The translations under genes and the position numbers were made by a program. A stretch of DNA of 64,000 bases, taken from assembly GCA_947626145.1 (NCBI GenBank), contig CANQRB010000002.1, positions 256,339 through 320,338 of the forward strand. Reading direction: 5' to 3'. Under the pieces are notes generated by a model, which was not told where the DNA came from, did not search any database, and was given only the letters and a program-made list of their open reading frames with translations. Below, in pieces: positions 35,380-45,202 of this stretch. Source of the stretch: an uncultured Clostridia bacterium (GTDB lineage: Bacteria; Bacillota; Clostridia; UMGS1883). Within the stretch, counting starts at the first letter, position 1. Each line of letters starts with the position of its first letter.

Positions 35380-35876
35380 CACAGCTCCTCCACCCTCTTG
35401 GCGATTTTTGCGTCCTTTTCAATAATGGCCTGCTTCATGGCCTCCTTGTGCTCACGGAGCTTCTGTTTAACGTCCGGATTGGTTGGGGCGATAATCTGGG
35501 CGGCGAGGATGGCGGCGTTTTCGCTGCCGTTGACCGCCACGGTGGCGACGGGTATGCCCGAGGGCATCTGTACCACGCTGAGCAGGCTGTCAAGTCCGTC
35601 CATAAGGCTGGACTTAATGGGAATGCCTATCACCGGCAGGGTGGTAAAGGCGGCCAGTACACCAGCCAGATGGGCGGCCTTGCCGGCGGCGGCAATTATC
35701 ACGTCGATGCCGTTTTCCTCGGCCTTGGCGGCGAACTCGTGGGCCAGCTCGGGGCTCCGGTGGGCGGAGATGACCCGCGCCTCAACCTCGATACCGAATT
35801 TTTTAAGTGTTTTTACGCAGGGCACGAGAGCGTCAAAGTCGCTGTCGCTGCCCATGACAAGGGCTGCCTTGGACAT
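35379..35876 (-). CDS. purE: N5-carboxyaminoimidazole ribonucleotide mutase
   Basis: 165 aa class I PurE: VMGSDSDFDALVPCVKTL, RVISAHRSPE and AAAGKAAHLAGVLAAFT contain the catalytic residues. It converts N5-CAIR to CAIR. No purK is visible in the window. It is coupled to purF by the TGATG overlap and lies 38 bases after glmS. Confidence 0.95.
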   Translation of the reverse strand: MSKAALVMGSDSDFDALVPCVKTLKKFGIEVEARVISAHRSPELAHEFAAKAEENGIDVIIAAAGKAAHLAGVLAAFTTLPVIGIPIKSSLMDGLDSLLSVVQMPSGIPVATVAVNGSENAAILAAQIIAPTNPDVKQKLREHKEAMKQAIIEKDAKIAKRVEEL

Positions 35877-35914
35877 ATTTATCTTCCTTTCGTAATTTAT
35901 GACGTTCCTGTTTT

Positions 35915-37705
35915 TTATTCAACGGTTACTGATTTGGCCAGATTTCTGGGCTTGTCTATGTCGCAGCCGCGGTGCAGGGCGGTATAATAGGCCAGATACT
36001 GGGCGGGAACAACGCTCACCAACGGGGAGAGCATCTCGTGTACGTCGCCGATAACTATCTGATCCTTTCGGGTGGAAAGGCTCTTGGAGGAGATGCGGAT
36101 GACCTTAGCTCCTCTGGAAATGACCTCCTTAACGTTGCTGCGTGTGTTCAGGTTGGTATTGGACTGGGTTATCACCGCCACGACGGGCGTTCCATCCTCT
36201 ATGAGGGCGATAGTGCCGTGCTTCAGCTCGCCTGCGGCAAAGCCCTCGGTCTGTACGTAGGAAATCTCCTTCAGCTTAAGCGCCGCCTCAAGACAGACGT
36301 AGTAATCCACGCCGCGGCCTATGTAGAAGCAGTTGCGGGAGGGAGCAATGTACTCCTCCGCCAGACGGTTGTACAGCTCCCGATCGCCGCAGAGCCCCTC
36401 AATTGTGTTGGCGATGAGGGCAAGCTCGTACTTGAGATCAATGCCGATACGGTTCTTGACCGAGGCGGCCAGTATGGCCAGCACGGCGATCTGGGCGGTA
36501 TAGGCCTTGGTTGAGGCCACGGCAATTTCCGGCCCGGCATAGAGCAGCAGGGTGTGATCCGCCTCCCGGGAGAGGGTGGAGCCCTTCACGTTGGTGAGGG
36601 TGATTGACTTATAACCCATTTCCTTTATTTTTACCAGCACGGCCCGGCTGTCCGCCGTTTCGCCGCTCTGAGAAATAAAGATGAACAGCGGCTTTTCGGT
36701 GAGCAGGGGGGTGTTGTAAACGAACTCGCTGGCGACGCAGCTTTCGGCGGGTTTGCCGGCGATGTTTTCAAAAAAGTGCTTGCCGATGATGCCCGCGTGG
36801 TAGCTGGTGCCGCAGGCGATTATGTAAATTTTGTCACAGTCACGGACGTCGGCCAGAATTTCCTCGGGGACGGTCAGCTCTCCGGCCTCGTTCTGATATT
36901 CGCCGATAATGCGGCGGATAACAAGAGGCTGTTCCTCGATTTCTTTCAACATATAATGTGGATAGGTGCCCTTGGATATGTCGCTGAGATCCAGCTCGGC
37001 CTTGTAGGGCTCCCGGTCTATGCGCTTGGAATAGCTGGTGTACAGCTCCACGCTGTCACGGGTAACAATGGCAAATTCTTTGTCCTGTATCTCGTAAAAG
37101 GTGTCCGTGTGGGCTATCATGGCCATGGCGTCGCTGCCTATCATGTTGAAGCCCTCGCCCTTACCCACGAGGAGGGGCGACTTGTTTTTGACTGCGTACA
37201 TATGGTCGGGATCACGGCGGTCGATGATGGCCAGTGCGTAGCTGCCCTCAATTATGTCGATGAGGTGCATGATGGCCACGTCCATTTCCTCTCCTTCTGA
37301 GGTGAACTTCTCCAGCAGCCTTACCACTACCTCGGTGTCGGTGTCGCTGGCGAACTCCACATCTCTCAGATAGGTGCGCCTCAGCTCGGCCTCGTTTTCG
37401 ATTATGCCGTTGTGTACGAGGGAAAAATTCTCGCTGGAATGGGGGTGGGCGTTGACCTCGTTGGGCTTGCCGTGGGTGGCCCAGCGGGTGTGTCCTATGC
37501 CAAGAGTACCCTTCAGCTTATTTCCGCCGTCCGTCTTTTCGTAAAGGTTCACAAGCTTGCCCACGGCACGCTCCACGGTTATAACGCCGTCGTTGTAAAT
37601 GGCCAGCCCCGCCGAGTCATAGCCTCTGTACTCCAGCTTCGACAACCCGTCGAGCAGGATGGGGGCCGCCTCCCTGGGCCCTATGTAACCGACAATTCCG
37701 CACAT
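35915..37705 (-). CDS. glmS: Glutamine-fructose-6-phosphate aminotransferase
   Basis: 596 aa. MCGIVGYIG exposes the nucleophile Cys as residue 2; two SIS domains follow (IIACGTSYHAG, SQSGETADSRAVL), and the tail KPRNLAKSVTVE is diagnostic. It makes glucosamine-6-phosphate for the cell wall. It appears to lead the purine operon. The leader (about 75 bases) has a small GGGTGA/TCACCC hairpin at 37749-37768 but no glmS ribozyme core. Confidence 0.97.
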   Translation of the reverse strand: MCGIVGYIGPREAAPILLDGLSKLEYRGYDSAGLAIYNDGVITVERAVGKLVNLYEKTDGGNKLKGTLGIGHTRWATHGKPNEVNAHPHSSENFSLVHNGIIENEAELRRTYLRDVEFASDTDTEVVVRLLEKFTSEGEEMDVAIMHLIDIIEGSYALAIIDRRDPDHMYAVKNKSPLLVGKGEGFNMIGSDAMAMIAHTDTFYEIQDKEFAIVTRDSVELYTSYSKRIDREPYKAELDLSDISKGTYPHYMLKEIEEQPLVIRRIIGEYQNEAGELTVPEEILADVRDCDKIYIIACGTSYHAGIIGKHFFENIAGKPAESCVASEFVYNTPLLTEKPLFIFISQSGETADSRAVLVKIKEMGYKSITLTNVKGSTLSREADHTLLLYAGPEIAVASTKAYTAQIAVLAILAASVKNRIGIDLKYELALIANTIEGLCGDRELYNRLAEEYIAPSRNCFYIGRGVDYYVCLEAALKLKEISYVQTEGFAAGELKHGTIALIEDGTPVVAVITQSNTNLNTRSNVKEVISRGAKVIRISSKSLSTRKDQIVIGDVHEMLSPLVSVVPAQYLAYYTALHRGCDIDKPRNLAKSVTVE

Positions 37706-37785
37706 AATGATGTACCTCCGTTCGTGTTTTGCTTCGTCTTTGAAACATGGGTGAAATTTACGTCACCCCATAAATATACAAGTAT

Positions 37786-37814
37786 ATTATATAACAAAAC
37801 TTGCACGATTGCAA
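37786..37814 (-). promoter_or_regulatory. Sigma-A-type promoter of glmS and the purine genes
   Basis: Minus strand: TTGCAA (37809-37814), 17-base spacer, TATAAT (37786-37791). It is back to back with the rqcH promoter. Confidence 0.8.
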
Positions 37815-37873
37815 CCTTTTTTGCATTTTTCACATTAAATTTAAAAATTATTTACTCTGTGCGAAAAAATGAC

Positions 37874-37902
37874 TTGATTTAATCCTCGTTTTGCGGTATA
37901 AT
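37874..37902 (+). promoter_or_regulatory. Sigma-A-type promoter of rqcH-dxs-tlyA
   Basis: TTGATT (37874-37879), 17-base spacer, TATAAT (37897-37902), 45 bases before the chosen ATG. Confidence 0.8.
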
Positions 37903-37946
37903 AAAAAATGAGGTAGAATGTGGTAAATATTACCGGAGGTGTGACA

Positions 37947-39707
37947 ATGCCCCTTGACGCGGTAGCCCTGCGGGCCCAGGTGAACGAGCTTCAGGACCTG
38001 GCGGGATATAAAATAGATAAAATACAACAGCCGGAACGCGACATGATCGTTCTTGTGCTGCGCTCGGCGGGAGGCGCAAGGCGGCTGCTTATCAGCGCCA
38101 ACAGCGCCAATCCCAGGATAAACCTGACCGACAGCCGGTTCGAAAATCCCCAGTCCCCGCCCATGTTCTGTATGCTCCTGCGCAAGCATTTGAGCGGGGG
38201 AAAGATCACCGCCCTGCGTCAGCTGGGCTTTGAGCGCATAATCGACATCGAAATAGAGAGCTATACCGAGCTGGGAGACCTGACGCCCAAGCATCTGCTC
38301 TGTGAGATAATGGGCCGCAACAGCAATCTGATTTTCCTGAATGAGGAAATGAAGATAATCGACAGCATTAAGCACGTGGATCTCACCGTAAGCTCGGTGC
38401 GCAACATACTGCCGGGACTGAAGTATATTATGCCGCCGGACAGCGGGCGGCTTAATCCGATGGAAGCCACGGCGGCGGACTTCCTGCGGGTGCTGGAGGC
38501 CGCGGAGGAAGGGACGCCGGCGGACAAGGCCATAACCTCCGGCGTGGGCGGCATAAGCCCGCTGCTGGCGAGGGAATGCCTTTTCGGAGCCTGCGGCGAC
38601 GGCAATCTTGTTGTGGGGGAAATGACGCCCAACATGAAGCAAAAGACCGCCGTTGCGCTGGAAAAAATGTTCGACCGTGTACGGGCGGGGGACTTTGAGC
38701 CCTGCCTGATACTGAAGGAGGACGGCTCCGCCGCCGACTTTGCGCCCTTCGCGATTCGGCAGTACGGCGGGCGCATGAGCCTCAGGGAAATGCCCACGGT
38801 CAACGCCGCCGCCGAGGAGTTTTACCGGCTTCGGGACAGGGACGCCCGTATGAAAAATCACAGTGCCTCCATAACAAAGATTTTGACTAACAGTCTTTCC
38901 CGGGCTACGAAAAAGCTCGCTCTGCTCGAAAACGATTTAAAGGCATCCCTTGACCGGGAAAAGTACCGTATATACGGGGATCTCCTCACGGCCAATATCT
39001 ATAAGGCGAACAAAGGCGACAAAAGCGTCACTGTGGTGAACTATTACGACGAAAATCAGGGGGAAATAACGATACCTCTTGACATAACCAAGTCCCCGTC
39101 GCAGAACGCCAGGAATTTCTACAATAAATACAGAAAGGCCAAGAACACCGAGCTTTACGCCCGGGAACAGATAGAGACCACCAAAACCGAGATACAGTAT
39201 CTTGAGTCGGTGCTGCTGTCGGTGGAGAACGCCCGCACACCCTCGGAGCTGGCCGAGATAAAGGCCGAGCTGGAGAGCGAGGGCTATATCCGTGCCGAAA
39301 GCGGCAGAAAGCCCCGCCGGCCCGCTCCCTCCAAGCCCATGGAGCTGGAGTACAAGGGCTATACCATTTTGATCGGGCGCAATAACGTCCAGAACGATTA
39401 TCTTACATTAAAAGTAGGCCGGAGCCGCGACCTGTGGCTCCACACAAAAAATATACCGGGCAGCCACACTCTCGTAAAGTACCGCGGTGAGGATTTTCCC
39501 GACGAGATCATCACCGCCGCCGCCTCTCTCGCGGCGTGGTTCTCTAAAGGGCGGAACGCCCCCAAGGTGGAGGTGGATTACTGCCCCGTGAGCCATGTTA
39601 AAAAGCCCGGCGGCGCCAAGGCGGGCATGGTGATATACGAGGGATACAGCACGGCTCTTGTTGAGCCGGGAAAGGAGCTGGCAGAAAAAATTGGAAAAGA
39701 TACTTGA
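37947..39707 (+). CDS. rqcH: NFACT-family ribosome quality-control factor RqcH
   Basis: 586 aa from ATG 37947 (GGAGG 7 bases upstream). The N-terminal fibronectin-binding-protein A-like/NFACT-N domain begins with DAVALRAQVNEL; a coiled-coil middle (about 300-430) and the C-terminal NFACT-R domain (DYLTLKVGRSRDLWLHTKNIPGSH) follow. RqcH binds stalled 50S-peptidyl-tRNA and adds C-terminal alanine tails. It overlaps dxs by 17 bases. Confidence 0.93.
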   Translation: MPLDAVALRAQVNELQDLAGYKIDKIQQPERDMIVLVLRSAGGARRLLISANSANPRINLTDSRFENPQSPPMFCMLLRKHLSGGKITALRQLGFERIIDIEIESYTELGDLTPKHLLCEIMGRNSNLIFLNEEMKIIDSIKHVDLTVSSVRNILPGLKYIMPPDSGRLNPMEATAADFLRVLEAAEEGTPADKAITSGVGGISPLLARECLFGACGDGNLVVGEMTPNMKQKTAVALEKMFDRVRAGDFEPCLILKEDGSAADFAPFAIRQYGGRMSLREMPTVNAAAEEFYRLRDRDARMKNHSASITKILTNSLSRATKKLALLENDLKASLDREKYRIYGDLLTANIYKANKGDKSVTVVNYYDENQGEITIPLDITKSPSQNARNFYNKYRKAKNTELYAREQIETTKTEIQYLESVLLSVENARTPSELAEIKAELESEGYIRAESGRKPRRPAPSKPMELEYKGYTILIGRNNVQNDYLTLKVGRSRDLWLHTKNIPGSHTLVKYRGEDFPDEIITAAASLAAWFSKGRNAPKVEVDYCPVSHVKKPGGAKAGMVIYEGYSTALVEPGKELAEKIGKDT

Positions 39708-41541
39708 TAAGATAAATTCCCCCAACGACCTTAAGTCGCTGACCTATTCCCAGCTTGTGGTGCTGGCCGGCGAGCTGAGAGACGAGATAATTGCCGCCGT
39801 GTCCGAAAACGGCGGTCATCTGGCCAGCAATCTCGGCGTCGTTGAGCTGACAATAGCCATCTGCCGGGCCCTTGATTTGCCGAAGGACAAGCTTATATGG
39901 GATGTGGGGCACCAGTCCTACGCCTATAAGCTGCTCACCGGAAGGAAGCTGGACGGCCTGAGGAAAATGGACGGGCTCTGCGGCTTCTGCGCCCCGTGGG
40001 AGTCGGAGTACGACTTCACCGTATCGGGTCACAGCTCGGCCTCCCTGTCCACCGCGATAGGCGAGGTAATGGCCAATGAAATAAACGGTAAAAAAAATAA
40101 GGTCTGCGCCGTGATAGGCGACGGCGCCCTCACCGGCGGCATGGCCATGGAGGCTCTCGACCACATAGGCCATCTTGACAGACCTGTGCTTATAATACTC
40201 AATGATAACGAAATGTCGATAACAAAAAACGTTGGCGGCATTTCCCGCACCTTGTCCAAAGCCAGGTCGGGCCTTGGCTACCGCCGTGTAAAATACAAGG
40301 TGGAAAATGTGCTCAAAAACTTTCCCGGGGCGTATTCCGCCACACGTTTCGTAAAGGAACATATCAAATACGCCGTGACGACCGCTGGCGCCCTTTTCGA
40401 ATCCCTTGGTGTCACTTACCTCGGACCGGTGAACGGGCACAATATCGGAGAAATGGAAAATATATTCAAGCGGGCGCTTGCCATGGACGAGCCCGTTCTG
40501 GTTCACGTGGTGACCCAAAAGGGCCGCGGCTATTCCTATGCGGAAAAGGCGCCGGAAAAATATCACGGCGTCGGCCCCTTTGACGTAAGGGTGGGCGTCA
40601 CCGAGAAGGACGGTAAGGATTACTCCGCCGTCTTTGGCGAGACGGTGTGCGCCCTTGCCGCCGAGGAGCCAAAGCTGGCCGTTATCACGCCGTCCATGAC
40701 CCTGGGCAGCGGACTGACTGAATTTTCGCGGAAGTATAAGGACAGATTTTTTGACGTGGGTATTGCCGAGGGCCATGCCGTCACCTTCGGCGGCGGACTG
40801 GCCGCCGGTGGGGCTCTGCCCGTAATATCCGTGTATTCGTCGTTTTTACAGCGGGCATACGACAATGTGATACATGATCTGGCAATAGCCGATCTCCATG
40901 CGGTTTTGGCCATAGATAGGGCCGGACTGGTGCCCGGCGACGGCGTTACTCATCAGGGAGTTTTCGACGTGGCCTTCCTTTCCGCCATACCAAACGTGGC
41001 GGTGCTGGCCCCGTCCTGCTTTGACGAGCTGAGAAAAATGCTGGTATACGCGGTGAAGGAGCATGACGGCCCCATAGCCGTCCGTTATCCAAGAGGGGGA
41101 GAGAGCCGTTCCTTTGACAACGGTAAATTTGTCCTTGGCAGAGCCAAGGTGGTTAAGCCCGGCACGGACCTGACCATTGCCGCATACGGCTCCATGACGG
41201 CCCGGGCCGTAAGCTGCGCCGAGGCTTTGGAAAAAACGGGGATTTCCGCCGAGGTCATCGACCTTCGTACCGTTAAGCCCATCGACACTGCCACCATATC
41301 GAGGAGCGCGGCAAAGACGGGGCGGCTGGTGTTTATGGAGGAGGTCGTGCGCTGCGGCGGCATCGGCGAACAGCTCATAACCAACCTTCGTCTCCGGAAC
41401 AGGGACGTAAAGGTGAAGCTCATAACTCTGCCAGACGCCTTTGTACCCCATGCCACACTGCCCGAGCTGGAGGAATTTTACGGCTTTACCACTGAAAAGC
41501 TGGCGCGGACGGTAAGCGAGTGGATAAAAAATCATGGCTAA
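39691..41541 (+). CDS. dxs: 1-deoxy-D-xylulose-5-phosphate synthase
   Basis: 616 aa from TTG 39691, 15 bases after GGAG; an in-frame TTG at 39658 has no ribosome site. GHQSYAYKLLTGR, the thiamine diphosphate motif GDGALTGGMAMEALDHIG with LNDNEMSI, and DRAGLVPGDGVTHQGVFD are present. It condenses pyruvate and glyceraldehyde-3-phosphate, the entry to MEP isoprenoid synthesis. The start lies inside the end of rqcH, so translation is coupled. Confidence 0.95.
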   Translation: MEKILDKINSPNDLKSLTYSQLVVLAGELRDEIIAAVSENGGHLASNLGVVELTIAICRALDLPKDKLIWDVGHQSYAYKLLTGRKLDGLRKMDGLCGFCAPWESEYDFTVSGHSSASLSTAIGEVMANEINGKKNKVCAVIGDGALTGGMAMEALDHIGHLDRPVLIILNDNEMSITKNVGGISRTLSKARSGLGYRRVKYKVENVLKNFPGAYSATRFVKEHIKYAVTTAGALFESLGVTYLGPVNGHNIGEMENIFKRALAMDEPVLVHVVTQKGRGYSYAEKAPEKYHGVGPFDVRVGVTEKDGKDYSAVFGETVCALAAEEPKLAVITPSMTLGSGLTEFSRKYKDRFFDVGIAEGHAVTFGGGLAAGGALPVISVYSSFLQRAYDNVIHDLAIADLHAVLAIDRAGLVPGDGVTHQGVFDVAFLSAIPNVAVLAPSCFDELRKMLVYAVKEHDGPIAVRYPRGGESRSFDNGKFVLGRAKVVKPGTDLTIAAYGSMTARAVSCAEALEKTGISAEVIDLRTVKPIDTATISRSAAKTGRLVFMEEVVRCGGIGEQLITNLRLRNRDVKVKLITLPDAFVPHATLPELEEFYGFTTEKLARTVSEWIKNHG

Positions 41542-42313
41542 GCGGTTGGATGTGTACCTCGTGGAAAAGGGGCTGGCCGGCGGACGTGACGCCGCCAAAC
41601 GGCTCATAGCCGAGGGAAAGATATATGTTGACGGCCGTCCCGCCCTCAAGGCGGGACAAAACGCCGAAGGGGCGCTGGTGGAGCTCCGGGGCGAGCCTCT
41701 GAGATATGTGAGCCGGGGCGGCCTGAAGCTGGAAAAGGCGCTGAAGGATTTTGATATTGATTTGAACGGCTGTACGGCCATTGACATCGGCGCCTCCTCG
41801 GGAGGCTTTACCGACTGTATGCTTCAGAACGGCGCGGCCAAGGTATACGCGGTTGATGTGGGCCACGGCCAGTTGTCGCCGAAGCTGGCGGCGGACATCC
41901 GTGTCATTAATATGGAAGGAACCGACGCCAGAACGGTCACTCTGCCGGAAAAGGCGGATTTCGCCTCGGTGGACGTGGCCTTTATTTCTTTGCGCCTTGT
42001 TCTTCCGGCGGTCAAGAACCTGCTGAAGGACGGCGGCGGCCTCGTGGCCTTGATAAAGCCCCAGTTCGAGGCCGGAAGGAGCGCCCTCAGCAAAAAGGGC
42101 GTAGTCAGAGCCCCCGCCGTCCACGCCGGAGTGATCGGGGAGATAACGGATTTCGCCGCGTCGCTCGGATTTCACATCGCGGGTCTTGACCGCTCGCCCA
42201 TAAAGGGGCCCGAGGGAAACGTGGAATTTCTCATGTACGCCCTGAATTCCGGTACCGGCGGTGCGGCTTTGGACATCGATGGACGCATCCGTGAAATAAC
42301 CGCACAAAATTAA
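41534..42313 (+). CDS. TlyA-family rRNA 2'-O-methyltransferase
   Basis: 259 aa. N-terminal S4 domain (KRLDVYLVEKGLAGGRDAAK...GKIYVDG), then an FtsJ-like methyltransferase (DIGASSGGFTDCMLQNGA; KPQFEAG). TlyA enzymes methylate C1409 of 16S and/or C1920 of 23S rRNA and are often called hemolysin A-like. It overlaps dxs by 8 bases, a common dxs-tlyA arrangement in Firmicutes. Confidence 0.92.
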   Translation: MAKRLDVYLVEKGLAGGRDAAKRLIAEGKIYVDGRPALKAGQNAEGALVELRGEPLRYVSRGGLKLEKALKDFDIDLNGCTAIDIGASSGGFTDCMLQNGAAKVYAVDVGHGQLSPKLAADIRVINMEGTDARTVTLPEKADFASVDVAFISLRLVLPAVKNLLKDGGGLVALIKPQFEAGRSALSKKGVVRAPAVHAGVIGEITDFAASLGFHIAGLDRSPIKGPEGNVEFLMYALNSGTGGAALDIDGRIREITAQN

Positions 42314-42418
42314 CATATTGTTTACATCTTTTTTACTGAATATATGGTATTATATACCTAAATGTTATTGTACCTAATCTTTTTTGCGGAAAAGATCCCG
42401 TCATTGGAGGACGAACTC

Positions 42419-44680
42419 ATGGAGAAAGCATCCGAACTTTACCCCAACTTAAAGGGCTTTGACCCGCCCGACCAAAAAGTAACCGACTTTGTACGCGGGC
42501 TCGGAGTCAGGACAGAGGATATACTGGCCGCCGCCAAGAGCGATCTGAGTGTGGACGGCAGCTACTGCGAGGTCTGGCTTATGGCCGAGGAAAAGCGGCT
42601 CATCGTGGCCCGGCCCGACAGCGGAGCCTTTGACGCCTACCCCTTCGATCAATGGGAAATCAGGGTGGAAAACTACCTGACCACAGGGGCGGTGCTGGCC
42701 GTAAGCGGCGAACATGAAACCGTGGCGGCCGCCTTTACCGATTCCTGCGGCAAGACCGTGGGCAATATCTGTCGGGTATGCGAGCGGCTGCGGGACGGAA
42801 AGGCCCTTGAGGATGAGGATTTCCACCGGGGCGAGGAGGACCGTGTCTGTCCCAAGTGCGGTACTCCGTATCAGCAGGGCCGCCGTACCTGCCCCAAGTG
42901 CCAAAGCAAGAAAAAGCTCTTTCTCCGGGTGCTGGGCTATATGCCCCGCTACAAGAAGGAGCTGGCCATGGTAATGGGCATGATAATCCTCAGCAGCCTG
43001 ATCGGCCTGCTGCGTCCTTACCTCAACGGCAGCACCCTTTACGATCAGGTGCTCACCGAGGGCGGACGGTATTACGGAAAGATCGTCCCCTTTGTACTGC
43101 TGATGATCGGCCTTGAGCTCGCCACTCTGGCGGTCAACATTTTTCAGGGCCGGATAGGCGCGGCGGTGTCCAGCAAAATAGTTTATGACATCAAAAGCGA
43201 AGTCTTCGGGGCCATGCAGAAGCTGAGTATGAGCTTTTTCAATTCCAAGCACACCGGCAACCTTATGAACCGCGTTAACTCCGACGCTCTGGATATTCAG
43301 TATTTCCTCAACGACGGTATGCCCCAGTTCATAGTCAACGCCATAACCATAATCGGTATCGGCGGCGTGGTTTTCTTCTCAAATCCCCTGCTGGCTTTGC
43401 TCATCATGCTTCCCATCCCTCTTATTGTTTACATAATAAAGAGGGTGATACCTAAGTTCAACCGCTTCAAGTGGATAGGCTGGCACAAGTCCAGCAAGCT
43501 CAACAGCATCATAAATGACTCTCTTCTGGGCGTCCGTGTGGTAAAGGCCTTCGGCAAGGAGCAGAGCGAGGTGGACAGATTTGAGGGCGCGACTCAGGAT
43601 CTGTATGACGTCCGCGTCCGTGAGGGACTTATGTCCGCCCGCATATTCCCGCTGCTGAACTACCTTATGACCATAGGCGGACTGTTCGTCTGGGGTCTGG
43701 GCGGCTGGCAGGTGCTGGAGGGGCATATGAGCTTCGGCACATTGATGACCTTCGTGGGCTATATCGGTATGCTGTACGCCCCCATAAACTTCATGATACG
43801 CACCTACGACTGGTGGGCCAACTGCATGAACAGCGCCCAGCGCATATTTGAGATAATCGACCGCCGCACCGACGTGCCCGAGGCCCGTGATCCGGTGGAC
43901 ATAGGCCGCATAAAGGGCGATGTGGAGCTTCGGGACGTCACCTTTGCCTACGAGGCCAACAAGAACGTCCTCCACAATGTGAGCTTCCACGTGATGCCCG
44001 GCGAGATGATCGGCCTTGTGGGCCACAGCGGCGCGGGTAAGTCTACGATTACAAACATAATCACCCGTCTTTACGACGTGACCGAGGGCGAGATACTTAT
44101 CGACGGCGTTAATATCAAAAAAATACGTCAGAAGGATCTCCACGGCCAGATAGGCATGGTCTTGCAGGACACCTTCCTCTTTAACGGCACCATCGCCGAG
44201 AACATCGCCTACGCCAGACCCGACGCCTCCATGGAGGAGGTTGTCAGGGCGGCGAAGCTGGCCAACGCCCACGACTTTATAATGAAGCTGCCCGACGGCT
44301 ACGAGACTGAGATTGGCCGTCGCAAGACCAACCTCAGCGGCGGCGAGCGCCAGCGCATATCCATCGCCCGTGCGGTGCTCATGGATCCGGCCATACTCAT
44401 ACTTGACGAGGCCACCGCCTCCCTTGACACCGAAACCGAGCAGCAGATACAGGAGGCTCTCGAAACCCTGACAAAGGGCCGTACCACCATCGCCATAGCT
44501 CACCGGCTGTCCACCCTCAAGAACGCCGACCGCCTTGTGGTGGTGGAGCGGGGCGAAATAGCGGAGATCGGCACCCACGAGGAGCTTGCCGACAAGCCCG
44601 ACGGGATTTACGCCCGTATGCTTGGCCGCCAGCGTGACGCCCTTAAGATACGGGGCGTGGGCGACGAGGAGCAGCTTTGA
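42419..44680 (+). CDS. ABC exporter with PH-like and zinc-ribbon N-terminus (first of a pair)
   Basis: 753 aa from ATG 42419 (GGAGG at 8 bases). The first 135 residues look like a PH/YokE-type domain (EKRLIVARPDSGAFDAYPFD). A zinc ribbon CPKCGTPYQQGRRTCPKC follows (Cys144, 147, 158, 161). Then comes a six-helix exporter domain (about 175-455) and an ABC ATPase: Walker A GHSGAGKST (535-543), signature LSGGERQR, Walker B ILILDEATASLD. Probably half of a heterodimer with the gene at 45761. Both catalytic sites look intact. Substrate unknown. The N-terminal extension is unusual for an exporter. Confidence 0.88.
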   Translation: MEKASELYPNLKGFDPPDQKVTDFVRGLGVRTEDILAAAKSDLSVDGSYCEVWLMAEEKRLIVARPDSGAFDAYPFDQWEIRVENYLTTGAVLAVSGEHETVAAAFTDSCGKTVGNICRVCERLRDGKALEDEDFHRGEEDRVCPKCGTPYQQGRRTCPKCQSKKKLFLRVLGYMPRYKKELAMVMGMIILSSLIGLLRPYLNGSTLYDQVLTEGGRYYGKIVPFVLLMIGLELATLAVNIFQGRIGAAVSSKIVYDIKSEVFGAMQKLSMSFFNSKHTGNLMNRVNSDALDIQYFLNDGMPQFIVNAITIIGIGGVVFFSNPLLALLIMLPIPLIVYIIKRVIPKFNRFKWIGWHKSSKLNSIINDSLLGVRVVKAFGKEQSEVDRFEGATQDLYDVRVREGLMSARIFPLLNYLMTIGGLFVWGLGGWQVLEGHMSFGTLMTFVGYIGMLYAPINFMIRTYDWWANCMNSAQRIFEIIDRRTDVPEARDPVDIGRIKGDVELRDVTFAYEANKNVLHNVSFHVMPGEMIGLVGHSGAGKSTITNIITRLYDVTEGEILIDGVNIKKIRQKDLHGQIGMVLQDTFLFNGTIAENIAYARPDASMEEVVRAAKLANAHDFIMKLPDGYETEIGRRKTNLSGGERQRISIARAVLMDPAILILDEATASLDTETEQQIQEALETLTKGRTTIAIAHRLSTLKNADRLVVVERGEIAEIGTHEELADKPDGIYARMLGRQRDALKIRGVGDEEQL

Positions 44681-44707
44681 TTATTCATTTGGAGTGTGGA
44701 AATAAAG

Positions 44708-45193
44708 ATGTTTAAAAAATACTGGCCGCTGATATTTGTGGTCGCCGCGCCGTATCTGTGCTTTTTTATGGCAGTGGATATGAACGGAAGCTTTATCATT
44801 TTCGGCTTGCTTCTGCTGTATCTGGTGCGGCTGGCCGCCTTGGCTGTGGGCGGGCTTACCGCTTTGAGCTGCCTCATGAAGGAACGGAGCGCCCGTGAGG
44901 TTCTGGCTGTGAACCTGACGGTCAAGCTTTTGCAGATACCGGCCTATCTTCTGATATTTGTCTGCGGCGCCGTCAATCTGTTGTTTATTTTGACCGCTTA
45001 CGTCGCCCTGAGTATGTTCGTTACCGACCTGTTCACCGTCGCGACTACCGGCCTTATTGGAGCGGCGGGGGTCATACGGGCAAAAAACGAGGGGTTTATT
45101 GACGGTCTCACGGCCGTAATTCTGGGCGTGCTTCAGTTTATATTTGTCGCGGATATAGTTGCGGCGATAATTGCCTTAGTCAAGGCGAAATGA
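44708..45193 (+). CDS. Four-helix membrane protein in the DUF1854/ABC cluster
   Basis: 161 aa, with hydrophobic segments at about 6-24, 29-56, 75-110 and 135-158. ATG 44708 is preceded by GGAG at 13 bases; GTG 44696 is too close to that site. It lies 27 bases after the first ABC gene and 9 before the DUF1854 gene. No family recognised. Location suggests a membrane accessory subunit of the ABC system. Confidence 0.65.
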   Translation: MFKKYWPLIFVVAAPYLCFFMAVDMNGSFIIFGLLLLYLVRLAALAVGGLTALSCLMKERSAREVLAVNLTVKLLQIPAYLLIFVCGAVNLLFILTAYVALSMFVTDLFTVATTGLIGAAGVIRAKNEGFIDGLTAVILGVLQFIFVADIVAAIIALVKAK

Positions 45194-45202
45194 GGTTAGA
45201 TT

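Noticed and set aside
37706-37785. glmS ribozyme or purine riboswitch in the glmS leader
   Set aside because: The leader is about 75 bases with one small hairpin; neither the glmS ribozyme core nor a purine aptamer pattern can be found.
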